From Verrucomicrobiota bacterium (GTDB lineage: Bacteria > Verrucomicrobiota > Verrucomicrobiia > Opitutales > Opitutaceae): a DNA stretch of 64,000 nt. Shown here in pieces: positions 9,290 to 18,201 of the stretch. The notes under the pieces were generated by a model. It saw nothing but the letters and a program-made list of their open reading frames with translations. It was not told the origin of the DNA and did not search any database. Positions within the stretch are counted from its first letter, which is position 1, and the number at the start of each line of letters is the position of its first letter. Location of the stretch: contig JAEYWP010000021.1 of the NCBI GenBank assembly GCA_023428905.1, positions 49,826 to 113,825 on the forward strand, given 5' to 3'. The translations under genes were made by a program, and so were the position numbers.

Positions 9290-9303
9290 CTTTCCGCGTA
9301 AAG
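9290..9303. promoter_or_regulatory. Putative LacI-type operator upstream of MFS-glycosidase operon
   Basis: CTTTCCGCGTAAAG is a palindrome with one mismatched pair around a central CGCG. It lies 70 bp upstream of the MFS start, and its reverse complement is almost identical to the site at 686-699. The shared motif ties the two transcription units to one regulator. Confidence 0.65.
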
Positions 9304-9362
9304 TGGCGGGCAGGAACCCACGGCTACCTCGGGGGAACGTGCGCAGGGGAAGCGCGCCTGTC

Positions 9363-9391
9363 GGGATGTGGGCGGCCCGCCCTCACACCGC
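9363..9391. repeat. Short palindromic repeat, family 2, in the 304-bp gap 9221-9524
   Basis: GGATGTGGGCGGCCCGCC followed by CTCACACCGC resembles repeats at 25485-25520 and 62912-62946 (minus-strand consensus GGATGTAGGCGGCGTGCC). The rest of the gap holds the operator at 9290-9303 and a short CACGGAT-type direct repeat near 9439-9472 (CCACGGAT, CACGGAG, CACGGAT). I see no gene in it. Confidence 0.5.
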
Positions 9392-9524
9392 GTGCCGTGG
9401 GGGGCAGGCAGGCCACGCCCGCCGTGCGACGCACGCGGGTGACCACGGATGCGCACGGAGGGACACGGATACCAGACAGGGAAACGAAAGACCCTCGGGC
9501 CTGGCGATGAGCCCAGCCGCCGGC

Positions 9525-12218
9525 CTAGGGCAGCACGTAAACCTCCAAAACGACGATGCCCGTGGTGCGATTCTTGCCGGATACGTTGAGGGTGAAGCCG
9601 CCTTCGGGGAGGCGGATGATCATGGCGGAATCGGTGCTGCCGAAGGGCAGGGCGGGGGTGGCGCCCACCCGTTCGGTGGCAGCCGCGATCTCCGCCGCGT
9701 CGCCCGCGCTGCCCCAGTTGTCGTTTGTGGCCAGCGCGGTCTGTCCGGAATAGATGGTCAGGACAGGGTCCTTGAGAGGGTCCGTGATGCCCCGGCTCGC
9801 CAGGGGCGGTCCCACGGCGCGCACAAGGAGACGCGCGGTGCCGCCTCCGCGGAGGACCACCCCGGAGATCAGGACGTTGGCGTCGGTACCGACCTGGGCG
9901 CGGGTCGAGAGATTGACCAGGCTCGAACTGCGGTCGTCCGGGTTGGCATCAAAGGCCTCGACCAGCACCACACCGGTGCCGCCGGCGAGATCCTGCGTCA
10001 GGGCGGTGCCTCCTCCCGTGGTGAAGGCCAGGGCGGCGTCTTTGCTTCCGGGCGCAAGGGCGTCGGCTCCGAGGGTCTTCATCTCGTCCGTCAGGCTGGC
10101 GGGCCAATCGTCATTCGACTCGGTGGTGGCGCCGCTGATGTAGGTGAGTTGTGGATTTGTCATCCAGCCGGGCACGTCATGCTTGGCGAGGCCAGGGCCG
10201 ACGGCGCGCACGAGCAGGCGCCGTTGTGCATTGGGCGGGCAAACAAAGCCGACAATCATCTGACGCTCATCGCGGCCGCCCATACCGCGCGAAGCCATGT
10301 TAATGGGCCGGATGTCGCCGCCGGGCAGGGTGCTCATGAGGTTGACGATCCGGCTCTCGGCGATCGCGCCGTCCTTGACCGCGTCCACCACCACGGAGGT
10401 GTGGTCCGCTCCCGCGTGCACGCCGGAGATCGCGCCGGTCGCGGGGTTGAGGGTGGCCCAGGCGGGGAGCCCGGTGGCGCGGTAGGTGACCTGTCCTGAC
10501 ACAGTGAATACCGGTTGGAAGATGGTGGAGGTGCCGCGGACGAACGGGGCCCAGTCGTATGCCGGGGTGGGGCGTTCAAAACCCACCAGGCCGGCGAGGG
10601 CGTAGGCGAGGGCGCCGTTCCAGTTGATGGCGATCTCGTTTTGTTCGTAGTCGCTCTGCACGTCCTTCCAGCTGCGCCCATTGGGGTGGCCGCCGCCCAC
10701 GAGGTAACCCGGCCAGGCGGGTTCGCCGCGCCGGTCGTGCGGATGTTCGGGAGGCTGATGGCCCAGCCCGGTGACGTAGGAGCGGTTGTGATAATTGCGG
10801 CCGAGCAGGTAGCCGATCGTCTCCTCAGCGGCGGCGCGGTAACGCGCGTCGGGCTGGAGGCGATTGGCGAGGTGCAGGAGGTAGGTCTGGCCGGCGACAG
10901 AGCCGTTGACGCCCCACCACCAATTGGTCCCGCCCATGCCGCGGCCGTAGGCGTGGGTTTCGACTGTCTGGACGATGGAGCCGGCCTGGGCGAAGAGATT
11001 GGTACGCAGGCGCTGAAGGAGAGCGGTGTTGCGGGCTGCGGACGGCGTTTCCAGGTAGGTGCCGAGGGCGAGGTCGAGCACGTCGCTCCACCCGGGTCCG
11101 ATGTTGGAGAAGCTGCGATCGGCGGCGCCCGTCTCGAAGAATTGAAGGAATTTCGCCTCGCCGGTGGTGGCGTGGAGTTCGGCCGCGGCCCAGAGGCGGT
11201 GAACGGCGTCGTTGGTGACATAGCCGCCGGTGTCGAAGCCCGTCTGGTTGGAATCGACGTTCGTGGGGTTCGCCTCGAGCGCACCCCAGGCAAGTCGGGC
11301 GGCCGCGAGGCAGCGGTCGGCGAACGCGGCGTCGTACCCGCGGAAGTGCCGGGCGCCCAAAGCCATCATGGCGGCGAAGTCGGCGGTCGCAGCGGTGCTC
11401 CACGGGACAAAGTAGCGGAGGCTTGGGTCTTTCTCCGGAACGCCCCAGTAGTCAAAATTGCGGGCGCTCAACTTGTGGTACACGCGGCCATCGGCCACCT
11501 GCATTTTGAAAAGCCATTCCAGTTCCCAGCGGATTTCGTCGAGCAGGTCCGGCGTGGCGTTGCCGCTTTCCGGCAGATCGAGGGGGAGGACTGCGATCTG
11601 GGAGCCGAAGTGTTCCCAGGCCTTGAAAAGCAGCCCGACGGTCACGCCGGCGTTGACGACGTATTTGTTGTAATCGCCCGCGTCGTGCCAGCCCCCTGTG
11701 CCATCGGCCTTGGCGCTGCCGCCGCCCACATAATCCAGCCAGCCATCGTCGAGGTGGCAGGCGGCGTGGCTGAAGACGCGGCCCTGCCAGTTGCCGCTGA
11801 CGGCGGTGCCGCAACGCCAAAGGTAGAAAGCGCGGACGCTGGCGCGGTAGGCTTCGTTGAAGACCGCCTCGCGGATGGAGAAGGGGGCGGAGCGCCCGAC
11901 CCCGGGGATGTCGAGCTGGTAGTCACCCGGCGTTTCCAGGGCGGTGAAGCGCGCGATTTGGACCGATTCGTCCGTATCCGCCACCGCGGTACGTATGGCG
12001 GCGCCTAGGTCCCCTTCGAGAACGACCGCATCATCGGAGACACGGAGCACGCGGAAGCGCGTGGCGGTCGCGGCGATTGTCGCCTCCTTGGAGGCGCGGG
12101 GAGTGAAGCCGATGGAGTTGAGGCGAACGCGCGTATCGACCGGTCCGACCGCGGCAAACGCGGAGGGGAGCGGCGAAAGCGCGAGCAGCCCGGCTAGAAG
12201 CGGGAGCAGGCAACGCAT
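9525..12218 (-). CDS. Secreted GH9 endoglucanase/cellobiohydrolase-like protein with C-terminal repeats
   Basis: The product is 897 aa. After a signal peptide (1-22) comes an Ig-like CelD_N domain (about 25-115). The GH9 (alpha/alpha)6 catalytic domain spans about 120-550: GGWHDAGDYNKYV carries the two acidic residues D179 and D182, HPHDRR lies near 492, and DYEQNEIAINWNGA carries the likely general acid E528. GH9 enzymes cleave beta-1,4-glucans with inversion. An Ig/He_PIG-like segment (about 555-640) follows. Two tandem copies of about 120 residues come last (RLLVRAVGPGLA near 665 and RLLVRAVGPPLA near 785), a surface-protein repeat common in Opitutaceae. The role of the repeats is unknown; carbohydrate or envelope attachment is inferred. 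It lies 3' of the MFS promoter region and is a separate unit. Confidence 0.9.
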   Translation of the reverse strand: MRCLLPLLAGLLALSPLPSAFAAVGPVDTRVRLNSIGFTPRASKEATIAATATRFRVLRVSDDAVVLEGDLGAAIRTAVADTDESVQIARFTALETPGDYQLDIPGVGRSAPFSIREAVFNEAYRASVRAFYLWRCGTAVSGNWQGRVFSHAACHLDDGWLDYVGGGSAKADGTGGWHDAGDYNKYVVNAGVTVGLLFKAWEHFGSQIAVLPLDLPESGNATPDLLDEIRWELEWLFKMQVADGRVYHKLSARNFDYWGVPEKDPSLRYFVPWSTAATADFAAMMALGARHFRGYDAAFADRCLAAARLAWGALEANPTNVDSNQTGFDTGGYVTNDAVHRLWAAAELHATTGEAKFLQFFETGAADRSFSNIGPGWSDVLDLALGTYLETPSAARNTALLQRLRTNLFAQAGSIVQTVETHAYGRGMGGTNWWWGVNGSVAGQTYLLHLANRLQPDARYRAAAEETIGYLLGRNYHNRSYVTGLGHQPPEHPHDRRGEPAWPGYLVGGGHPNGRSWKDVQSDYEQNEIAINWNGALAYALAGLVGFERPTPAYDWAPFVRGTSTIFQPVFTVSGQVTYRATGLPAWATLNPATGAISGVHAGADHTSVVVDAVKDGAIAESRIVNLMSTLPGGDIRPINMASRGMGGRDERQMIVGFVCPPNAQRRLLVRAVGPGLAKHDVPGWMTNPQLTYISGATTESNDDWPASLTDEMKTLGADALAPGSKDAALAFTTGGGTALTQDLAGGTGVVLVEAFDANPDDRSSSLVNLSTRAQVGTDANVLISGVVLRGGGTARLLVRAVGPPLASRGITDPLKDPVLTIYSGQTALATNDNWGSAGDAAEIAAATERVGATPALPFGSTDSAMIIRLPEGGFTLNVSGKNRTTGIVVLEVYVLP

Positions 12219-12344
12219 GGGTGGGTAGGGTATCGGGAGAGCTGGACGCTCGGGGCGGGAAACCGGCGCCAGTCCATGCGATCCGCCTGGGCTTGGAAAG
12301 CCGGAAGCGCAGCCGGCTGACGCTGCAAGCGAGCAGGCGCTGGG

Positions 12345-12401
12345 CCTTGGCGTTTTTCGTCCTACCCTTCCGGATGGGATTCCCCGCGAAGTGCGCGAAG
12401 G
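12345..12401. repeat. Imperfect inverted repeat (CGCGAAGG family)
   Basis: CCTTGGCGTTTTTCG at 12345-12359 is an imperfect inverted match to CGCGAAGTGCGCGAAGG at 12385-12401. The right arm resembles the arm at 31524-31540. It lies in the 228-bp gap between GH9 and the sulfotransferase, where I see no gene. Confidence 0.4.
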
Positions 12402-12446
12402 AGGGGAAGGGGGAGACGAAGAGGGAAGGGAGACCGGTTGGCGGGC

Positions 12447-14078
12447 TTAGGGCGGTGTGAGCAGTTGAGGGGCGAGACCGAATTCCTGCGTCGCGTGATC
12501 GCGGAGCCAGCCGATAAAACCGGCGCGATCGCGGCCGAAGAGTTCCGGGAAGGCGCGACGCACGTCGGGACGCAATCGATACACGTGAGACCCCAGCCGC
12601 GTGATGCGGTAGGCCGAGTCGGGATGTGGCTCGGCGCGAACGGCGGAGTGAAGCCAGCGATAGAAGGAGGATGGCCCGGTTGAGGATGCCCCCGTCCATT
12701 GGTCTGCGATCACCTGCGGCGCTGAATAATACAAGCCGGTGAGAACGGGGGCGAAGGGGACCCTGTTGTCGAAGCGACCCACGCCATCGAAAGGGAAGAT
12801 CTGGTCTGGCCCCCGTGCGGCGGTCCACCCCCGGCCGTAGAGCGCCATGCCGAAGGCCGGGTGCAACTGATGGTCCTCCAGCCCGTGTCGCAGGAACCAC
12901 TCCGCAAAAGCCCGGACCTGCGCTCCTAACGCATCGGGAAGCGCGGCCTGCACGTCTTCGCGCCGCTCCCACACCAAGCGCGCGAGGCGGGTGAGCCCGA
13001 GCCGGTCCGGCCCGCTGATGTCCTGGCGCTCCACCGCGTTGAGCCAATCGTAAAACGTGCCGGGCCCGGTCGCAGCAGATTCGGGCCATTGGTCGGCCTG
13101 ACGCGCGGGTTGTTCAAAGTAGAGTTCGCGCAGCAGCGGGGCGACGGGCACGCCATTTGTGAACGTGGACGCCCCTCGGAAGGGGTTGCGGAGGCGCGCG
13201 GGCTCGATTCTCCGCACGTTTGATGGAGCGACCGGATCGAGCGTGTAGCCCAGAAGGGCGGTCTGCTCAGGCAACGGGGGTTCACGGCGCAGCACGCGTT
13301 GCAAGGCATCGGGCAGATCGGCAACCCAGGAGCCCGTGCCGCCCTTGCGGAAGAACTCCTGATGCACGGAGGCGGCGCGCCGCAGTTCACCCAACTCCGA
13401 TTCCGCGAGCGCCTGCCGGATCCGGCTCGCGGGCGTGGGCAGGATGAGCCGACAGAGCGCGCCGAGCGTATCGACCGGCCGCTGGCACAGGTCCTCGTAT
13501 CGGATCACGACGGAGCGGCGTGACTGCATCCACGCGAGCGAAAGGTGGAGATGCTCGCGAAAGCCCGCTCTCAGGAATGCCTCTGCCCGCGGGCCGAAGC
13601 GGCCGCTGTCGGCCTGCATATAACCGGGATCCCGTGGATCGTCGCTGGGCTCGCTGACGTTTTGGGCGTGGTGGAAGAGGGAGACAAAGACGTCGCCCGG
13701 GTGGCGGATGGTCGTGACAAACACAATCCCGCGCCGCTCGCCCTCCGCCAGGAGCTCAGGGGTAGGTAGGAAGTGTTGATGAGCGACCCAGCGGTCCCCG
13801 AGACGGTCCCAGTCGACGTCCTCTACCGCCGTCGGCAGGTCGCGGGCGGGCAAACGGTAGGCACGCGCCAGCAGGTGTTTCAGCCAGGTGTTGCCGGTCT
13901 TGGGAGTGCTTACCACCAACACCTTGAGCGATTCGGCGGACCGGCAGGGCAGCGGAGAGTGATCCTCCATCAGCTGCCAATCCGGCACCGGGCGAGCCGC
14001 CGCTGGGCGCGGCGCGGCCAAGCCCTCATAAAGGCCGTAGGAAGGAGTGGATGAAACGTGCACCTCGTCGCCCTGCAT
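12447..14078 (-). CDS. Sulfotransferase fused to two tandem uncharacterised domains
   Basis: The product is 543 aa. Residues 50-260 are a PAPS-dependent sulfotransferase: TPKTGNTWLK (58-67) is the 5'-phosphosulfate loop, RHPGDVFVSLFHH (125-137) the 3'-phosphate block, and RKGGTGSW (244-251) the C-terminal PAPS-binding motif. Two copies of a domain of about 105 residues follow (about 304-408 and 434-540). They share the pattern F-x-N-x-V-P-x-A-P-x-L-x-x-L-Y, DQW, TGP-x-x-FY-x-WL, and R-x-x-R-x-x-x-V. Similar modules occur beside bacterial glycosyltransferases, as far as I recall. The start at 14078 leaves a short leader before the fold; 100 more in-frame residues upstream look non-coding. The acceptor is probably a surface glycan or polysaccharide, given the GT47-like gene downstream (inference). 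Confidence 0.82.
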   Translation of the reverse strand: MQGDEVHVSSTPSYGLYEGLAAPRPAAARPVPDWQLMEDHSPLPCRSAESLKVLVVSTPKTGNTWLKHLLARAYRLPARDLPTAVEDVDWDRLGDRWVAHQHFLPTPELLAEGERRGIVFVTTIRHPGDVFVSLFHHAQNVSEPSDDPRDPGYMQADSGRFGPRAEAFLRAGFREHLHLSLAWMQSRRSVVIRYEDLCQRPVDTLGALCRLILPTPASRIRQALAESELGELRRAASVHQEFFRKGGTGSWVADLPDALQRVLRREPPLPEQTALLGYTLDPVAPSNVRRIEPARLRNPFRGASTFTNGVPVAPLLRELYFEQPARQADQWPESAATGPGTFYDWLNAVERQDISGPDRLGLTRLARLVWERREDVQAALPDALGAQVRAFAEWFLRHGLEDHQLHPAFGMALYGRGWTAARGPDQIFPFDGVGRFDNRVPFAPVLTGLYYSAPQVIADQWTGASSTGPSSFYRWLHSAVRAEPHPDSAYRITRLGSHVYRLRPDVRRAFPELFGRDRAGFIGWLRDHATQEFGLAPQLLTPP

Positions 14079-14313
14079 CGGCCGGATAGACGCAGAAAAG
14101 ACGGATCGGTTGCGTTCTAAATTCGCCGTCTGCTGGCGCTGCAAATCACGGCCCCACCGTCGATTACAACGTAGGTGGCCTCCCCAGCCGTGGCGAGGCT
14201 GACCGGCCGCGGAAATCGACGTCAAGGGCGGCTGATTCGGGCCGATACTAGGACAGCGGTCGGAGCGGCTTCTCCGCCCCGCAGCCTGCGTATTTCCACC
14301 CCCTTTCGGTCCC

Positions 14314-14964
14314 TTGCTTGTCGAATCCATTCCGTCCCCGACTTCGCATTCAACGGCTCCCACCTGCGCACGCGCCAAGCAGCTGCTCTACATCGAGGAT
14401 AGCACGACAGCGCAGATGCTAATGCGAAAGTACATCGGGGATCTGGGTGAGCTCACGATCGTGCCCACCTTGCGGGGGGCGTCGGAGGTGCTCGGACGCA
14501 AGGCCTTTGACCTGGTGATCGCGGACTTTCTTTTCCCGGAAGGGGACGCCCTCGGGGTGATCGAGGAGATCCGGCGCGGAGCGCCGCCGCAGGTGCTGCC
14601 CATTGTGGTGGTGAGCGGCTCGATGGACGCCGCTCTTCTCAGCCGGGTGCTGAAGGCCGGGGCCAACGACGGGTTTGCCAAGCCGCTCCACGTGGAGGAC
14701 TTCCGGACCGTGCTGCAGCGCATGATGTCGGACCCGTATGTGCGGGAGCAGGACGCCAACCTCAGCAGTGTCACCTGCCTGCAGTGGGAGCAGGGCGAGC
14801 GGTGCTACCAGTATTGTCCCGAGCTGGACCTCAAGCTCTGTGGTCCCAGCCGCGAGGCCGTGGCGGCGCAGATGGTGGACGCCCTACGTCAGCGGATGCG
14901 TGAGCATCGGGCCCTTGGATACACCCGCCGCGAACGCGTGGTGACCCACGTCGTTTCCGTCTAG
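14314..14964 (+). CDS. Response-regulator receiver protein with cysteine-rich tail
   Basis: The product is 216 aa. Residues 23-140 form a CheY-like receiver: acidic pair E28/D29, phosphoacceptor D71 (DLVIADFLFPEGDA), S101 and K123 (FAKP). The tail carries four cysteines (C155, C164, C168, C176) in a C-x8-C-x3-C-x7-C spacing that could bind a metal, and no DNA-binding domain is visible. The only standard start in the open frame is TTG at 14314. No histidine kinase is adjacent. Its stop shares the palindrome CTAG with the stop of the convergent marC-like gene (14961-14964). Confidence 0.82.
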   Translation: MLVESIPSPTSHSTAPTCARAKQLLYIEDSTTAQMLMRKYIGDLGELTIVPTLRGASEVLGRKAFDLVIADFLFPEGDALGVIEEIRRGAPPQVLPIVVVSGSMDAALLSRVLKAGANDGFAKPLHVEDFRTVLQRMMSDPYVREQDANLSSVTCLQWEQGERCYQYCPELDLKLCGPSREAVAAQMVDALRQRMREHRALGYTRRERVVTHVVSV

Positions 14965-15593
14965 TTCAGAAACTCGGCCTTGTGCAGGGCGTCGAAGGCG
15001 AACTGCACCGCCACCGCCCCGAGGAGCAGGCCCATCAGCCGGGTGACCAGTTTTGTGGCCAGCGGACTCAGGATGTTCGCGCCGCGTGCGCCGATGCGCA
15101 GCACCAGGTAGCTGACCACGCAGACCACCGCGATGCTGACAAAGAGGGCGCTGACCTGACCTGCGCCCTTGGCCTGGTTGAGCAGGATCAGGGCGGAGGA
15201 AATGGCGCCGGGGCCGGCCAACATCGGAACACCCAGCGGGGCGATGGCGATGTCGTCCTTGGTCGCGCCCTCCTCGACTTCCTCGTCGGTCTGCTGGGCG
15301 CCGGACCGCTTGGCGTAAAGCATGTCCAGGGCGATGCGGGCGAGCAGGATGCTGCCGGCGAGCTGGAAGGCGGGCAGGGTGATGCCCAACAGGCGGAAGA
15401 TCCAGTTGCCGCAGGCGGCAAAGGCGGTGAGCACGCCGAAAGCGACCAGGCAGGCGAGGCGCGCCATCCGTTCGCGCTCTTTCGCGGTGTCGTTCGGCGT
15501 CATGGCGATGAACACCGGCACCAGCGCGAGCGGGTCGACGATGACGATCAGGGAGCTGAACGCCAGGAGGGCAAATTCCAGGACGTCGTTCAT
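14961..15593 (-). CDS. MarC-family integral membrane protein
   Basis: The product is 210 aa with six predicted membrane segments. It shows the MarC features NDVLEFALLAFSSLIVIVDP near the N-terminus and PLGVPMLAGPGAISSALIL in the middle. The family was once linked to multiple antibiotic resistance, but its transport role is unproven. The stop overlaps the stop of the convergent receiver gene. It lies 18 bp downstream of the GT47-like gene on the same strand, so the two are probably co-transcribed. Confidence 0.9.
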   Translation of the reverse strand: MNDVLEFALLAFSSLIVIVDPLALVPVFIAMTPNDTAKERERMARLACLVAFGVLTAFAACGNWIFRLLGITLPAFQLAGSILLARIALDMLYAKRSGAQQTDEEVEEGATKDDIAIAPLGVPMLAGPGAISSALILLNQAKGAGQVSALFVSIAVVCVVSYLVLRIGARGANILSPLATKLVTRLMGLLLGAVAVQFAFDALHKAEFLN

Positions 15594-15611
15594 GGGTCGA
15601 GGGAAGGTGGA

Positions 15612-16586
15612 CTATGCCGCGCCGCCTGGTAACTTGCGAGCGAGTTTGCGCAAGCCGTTGCCCAGCCGCACCGAGGCCTGCATCACCGACTCCGGGATGA
15701 TCCGGTGTCGGCGGATCGAGTCCGCCGCCGAAACCAGGTAGTTGAAATACGCGTGGGGAGCGAAGAACGCCTCGTGGGCGCGCAGGGCCTCGCGGCCGCG
15801 TTCGATGAACTCGCCCTCGTGCGCGGTGGCGATCTCCTCGATCCGGTCGACGTCGCCCTCCTTCACAAAAAGGGCGAATTTCTCCCAGTCCGGCCCCTCC
15901 GGCGGGATCCACGCGTCGGCGAGGATGATCGGCGCGATGCCCAGCTGCAGCGCCTCAAAGAGGCGGATCGAATTGGGCCCCACGCCCCGCGGGCAGAGGA
16001 TGTATTTGCAGCGCAGCGACAGCTCGAAGTACTCGCGCTGGGCCGGATCCTTGCCCTCGGCCGAGTGTTTGAAGGCGTCGAAGGTGGAGGTGTCGCGCAC
16101 CAGAATGTCGGGCCGCTGGAAGCGCAGCTGGAAAAGCCGTTCGCGCACGGGGTGGCAGTTGCGTCCGGCGAAGGAGAAAAGGATGTCGCGGCGCTCCGGT
16201 GGCAACCCCTGTGTGGGCTGATAGGCCTGGACGTAGGGATTCTTGAAATCCGGGTGGTGCAGCGCGTAGGAGGCGGTGCGGAAACGGCCTTTCCAAAAGG
16301 CGCCCCGCGGGGCGTTGGCGTAGATGCCGGGATAGCGGATCGGCGTCTTCCAGTCGTCGTGAAGGATGAAGGTCTTGTTCGGAAACCGCCGGCGGAGCGG
16401 GTGGGCTCCGGAGGTGTCGCCCTGCTTCTGGATCGGGTTGCAGAGGAGGATGAGGTCGGCCTCCTCCGGCGAATCCACCCAGGTGTGGAGGCGCGGCTGC
16501 GAGGCCTCGTGGAGGGTCTTGAGCACACCATAGGCATGTGCCCAAGCACCCGGACCCTGTGCGCACGGCTGGCAGTGTATTTTCAT
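15612..16586 (-). CDS. Exostosin-like (GT47) glycosyltransferase
   Basis: The product is 324 aa with no membrane segment. It carries the exostosin signature CPRGVGPNSIRLFEALQLG (about residues 203-221), followed by PIILADAW, and an N-terminal HTWVDSPEEADLIL segment. Exostosin-fold enzymes transfer sugars from UDP donors. It probably adds a residue to an envelope polysaccharide. It lies between marC and the nuo operon and is read toward marC. The donor and acceptor are unknown. Confidence 0.8.
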   Translation of the reverse strand: MKIHCQPCAQGPGAWAHAYGVLKTLHEASQPRLHTWVDSPEEADLILLCNPIQKQGDTSGAHPLRRRFPNKTFILHDDWKTPIRYPGIYANAPRGAFWKGRFRTASYALHHPDFKNPYVQAYQPTQGLPPERRDILFSFAGRNCHPVRERLFQLRFQRPDILVRDTSTFDAFKHSAEGKDPAQREYFELSLRCKYILCPRGVGPNSIRLFEALQLGIAPIILADAWIPPEGPDWEKFALFVKEGDVDRIEEIATAHEGEFIERGREALRAHEAFFAPHAYFNYLVSAADSIRRHRIIPESVMQASVRLGNGLRKLARKLPGGAA

Positions 16587-16734
16587 CCTCGTGGCTGATG
16601 CGCGCCCTCCACGATGGCCGGGCGGCGTCGGCGCGGACCTTGGGAAACTTTAAAAGTGCCGGCAAGCTCCGCGTCGCCCCACCCCCGGAGCCCTCTGGTA
16701 GCCTCTGCCAGGCAGCCCTTCGCCGGAGGGCGGT

Positions 16735-18201
16735 CTAGAACTGGCTCAGGAACCAGGACGGCCAGAGGCCGAGGCCCACGGTGGCGAGCGCCGCTGCCGC
16801 CAGCGTGACGCGGGCGGCGAACGGGACGGCGATCGGGGCGTCGTCGGCCTTGGCCGGGACCACCAGCGCCTGTTTCAGAATCAGGAGGTAATAATACAGC
16901 CCGACCGCGCTCATCGCGATGGCGAGGAGCGTCAGCCAGCCCGCCGGGCCGGCCAGTCCGCCCAGCCGCAGGGCGCCGGCAAAAACCGCAAATTTCCCGA
17001 AAAAGCCCGCCAGCGGAGGTACTCCGGCGAGGGAGAGGACAAAGAGCATGAGGCACCCGGCCAGCAGAGGGGAACGGCGGGCCAGGCCCGCCAGGTCGGA
17101 GAGGCGGGCGCAACGGCCGCCCCGCTCCACCACCCCGATCACCCCGAAAGCGCCGGCGGTCGCGATCCCGTAGGTAAAGACATAATACACGAGCGGGCCC
17201 GCCCCCGTCTTGCTGTAGGCCATCAGGCCGAGCAGCATCGCCCCCGCGTGCGCGATGGCTGAATACGCGAGGAGCCGTCGGACGTTGTCCTGGGCGAGGG
17301 CGGCGAGGTTGCCGATCAGCAGAGAGGTGCCGGAGAGGACGGCCACGGCAGGAAGCCAGCCGCCGGCGCCCACGGTGTAGGAGACGTTGCCCGCCACCGG
17401 CCCGAGCCCTGGCCAGAGCAGCCGAACGAAGAAGATCATGCCGGCGAGCTTGGAACCCGAGGCGATCAGGGCCGCCGACGGGGTGGGTGCGCCCTGATAG
17501 GCATCGGGGGCCCAGAGGTGGAAGGGGGCAGCGGCGGCCTTGTAGCCGAAGGCGACCACCACCATCACCAGCGCGACATAAAGGAGCGGCGAGGGCCCCT
17601 GGGTGGTCAACGCGGCCGAAAGCTGCGCCAGCTGGATCGTGCCGGTCAGCCCGTAAAGCAGGCTGAAGCCGAAGAGGAGAAACGCGGCGGACATGCCGCC
17701 AAAAAGGAAGTACTTCAGCCCGGCCTCGGCCGACTCCGGGCTGGTCTTGTCGAAGCCGGCCAGGATGTAGAGCGAAAGGCTGGCGAGTTCGAGGGCGAGG
17801 AAGCCGACCAGGAGCTGGTTCGAGGCCGCCATCACGGTGAAGCCCATCGTCGCGAGAAGCAGGATACAGACGTATTCGGCCGGGTTGCGCAGGACCCGCG
17901 CGCCGGTCGAGAGACCGAGGACCAGGAGAGTGAGGACGAGCGCGCCGCCGCGGCCCACCACCGCCAGGGAATCAAACAACAGCGTGCCCGCGAACACCGG
18001 ACCCAGCGCACCGGCGCGGCAGTTCAGCCCGAAGGCAATCGCGACCGCGAGCGCGCCCACGGCGGCGGCCGCGTTGAGGCGGGCCTGGGTGCCCTGGCGA
18101 CGCAGGGCGGTGAGGTCGAGGGCGAGGACCGCGAGCGCGCCCGCAACGAGGGCGATTTCGGGTGAAAGGGCGCGGGCGAGAAGGAGGAAATCGGCGTTCA
18201 T
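16735..18201 (-). CDS. nuoN: NADH-quinone oxidoreductase subunit N
   Basis: The product is 488 aa with about 14 transmembrane helices, an antiporter-like proton-translocating membrane-arm subunit of complex I. GYKAAAAPFHLWAPDAYQGAPTPSAA carries the conserved lysine and PFHLWAPD motif of NuoN. It overlaps nuoM' by 4 bp (ATGA) and is the last gene of the operon. The 148 bp beyond it toward the GT47-like gene hold a modest GC-rich hairpin near 16713-16731 but no T-run, so termination there is uncertain. Confidence 0.95.
   Translation of the reverse strand: MNADFLLLARALSPEIALVAGALAVLALDLTALRRQGTQARLNAAAAVGALAVAIAFGLNCRAGALGPVFAGTLLFDSLAVVGRGGALVLTLLVLGLSTGARVLRNPAEYVCILLLATMGFTVMAASNQLLVGFLALELASLSLYILAGFDKTSPESAEAGLKYFLFGGMSAAFLLFGFSLLYGLTGTIQLAQLSAALTTQGPSPLLYVALVMVVVAFGYKAAAAPFHLWAPDAYQGAPTPSAALIASGSKLAGMIFFVRLLWPGLGPVAGNVSYTVGAGGWLPAVAVLSGTSLLIGNLAALAQDNVRRLLAYSAIAHAGAMLLGLMAYSKTGAGPLVYYVFTYGIATAGAFGVIGVVERGGRCARLSDLAGLARRSPLLAGCLMLFVLSLAGVPPLAGFFGKFAVFAGALRLGGLAGPAGWLTLLAIAMSAVGLYYYLLILKQALVVPAKADDAPIAVPFAARVTLAAAALATVGLGLWPSWFLSQF

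Noticed and set aside
13220..14054. Several short plus-strand frames opposite the sulfotransferase
   Set aside because: They are short, mutually overlapping and lack features.
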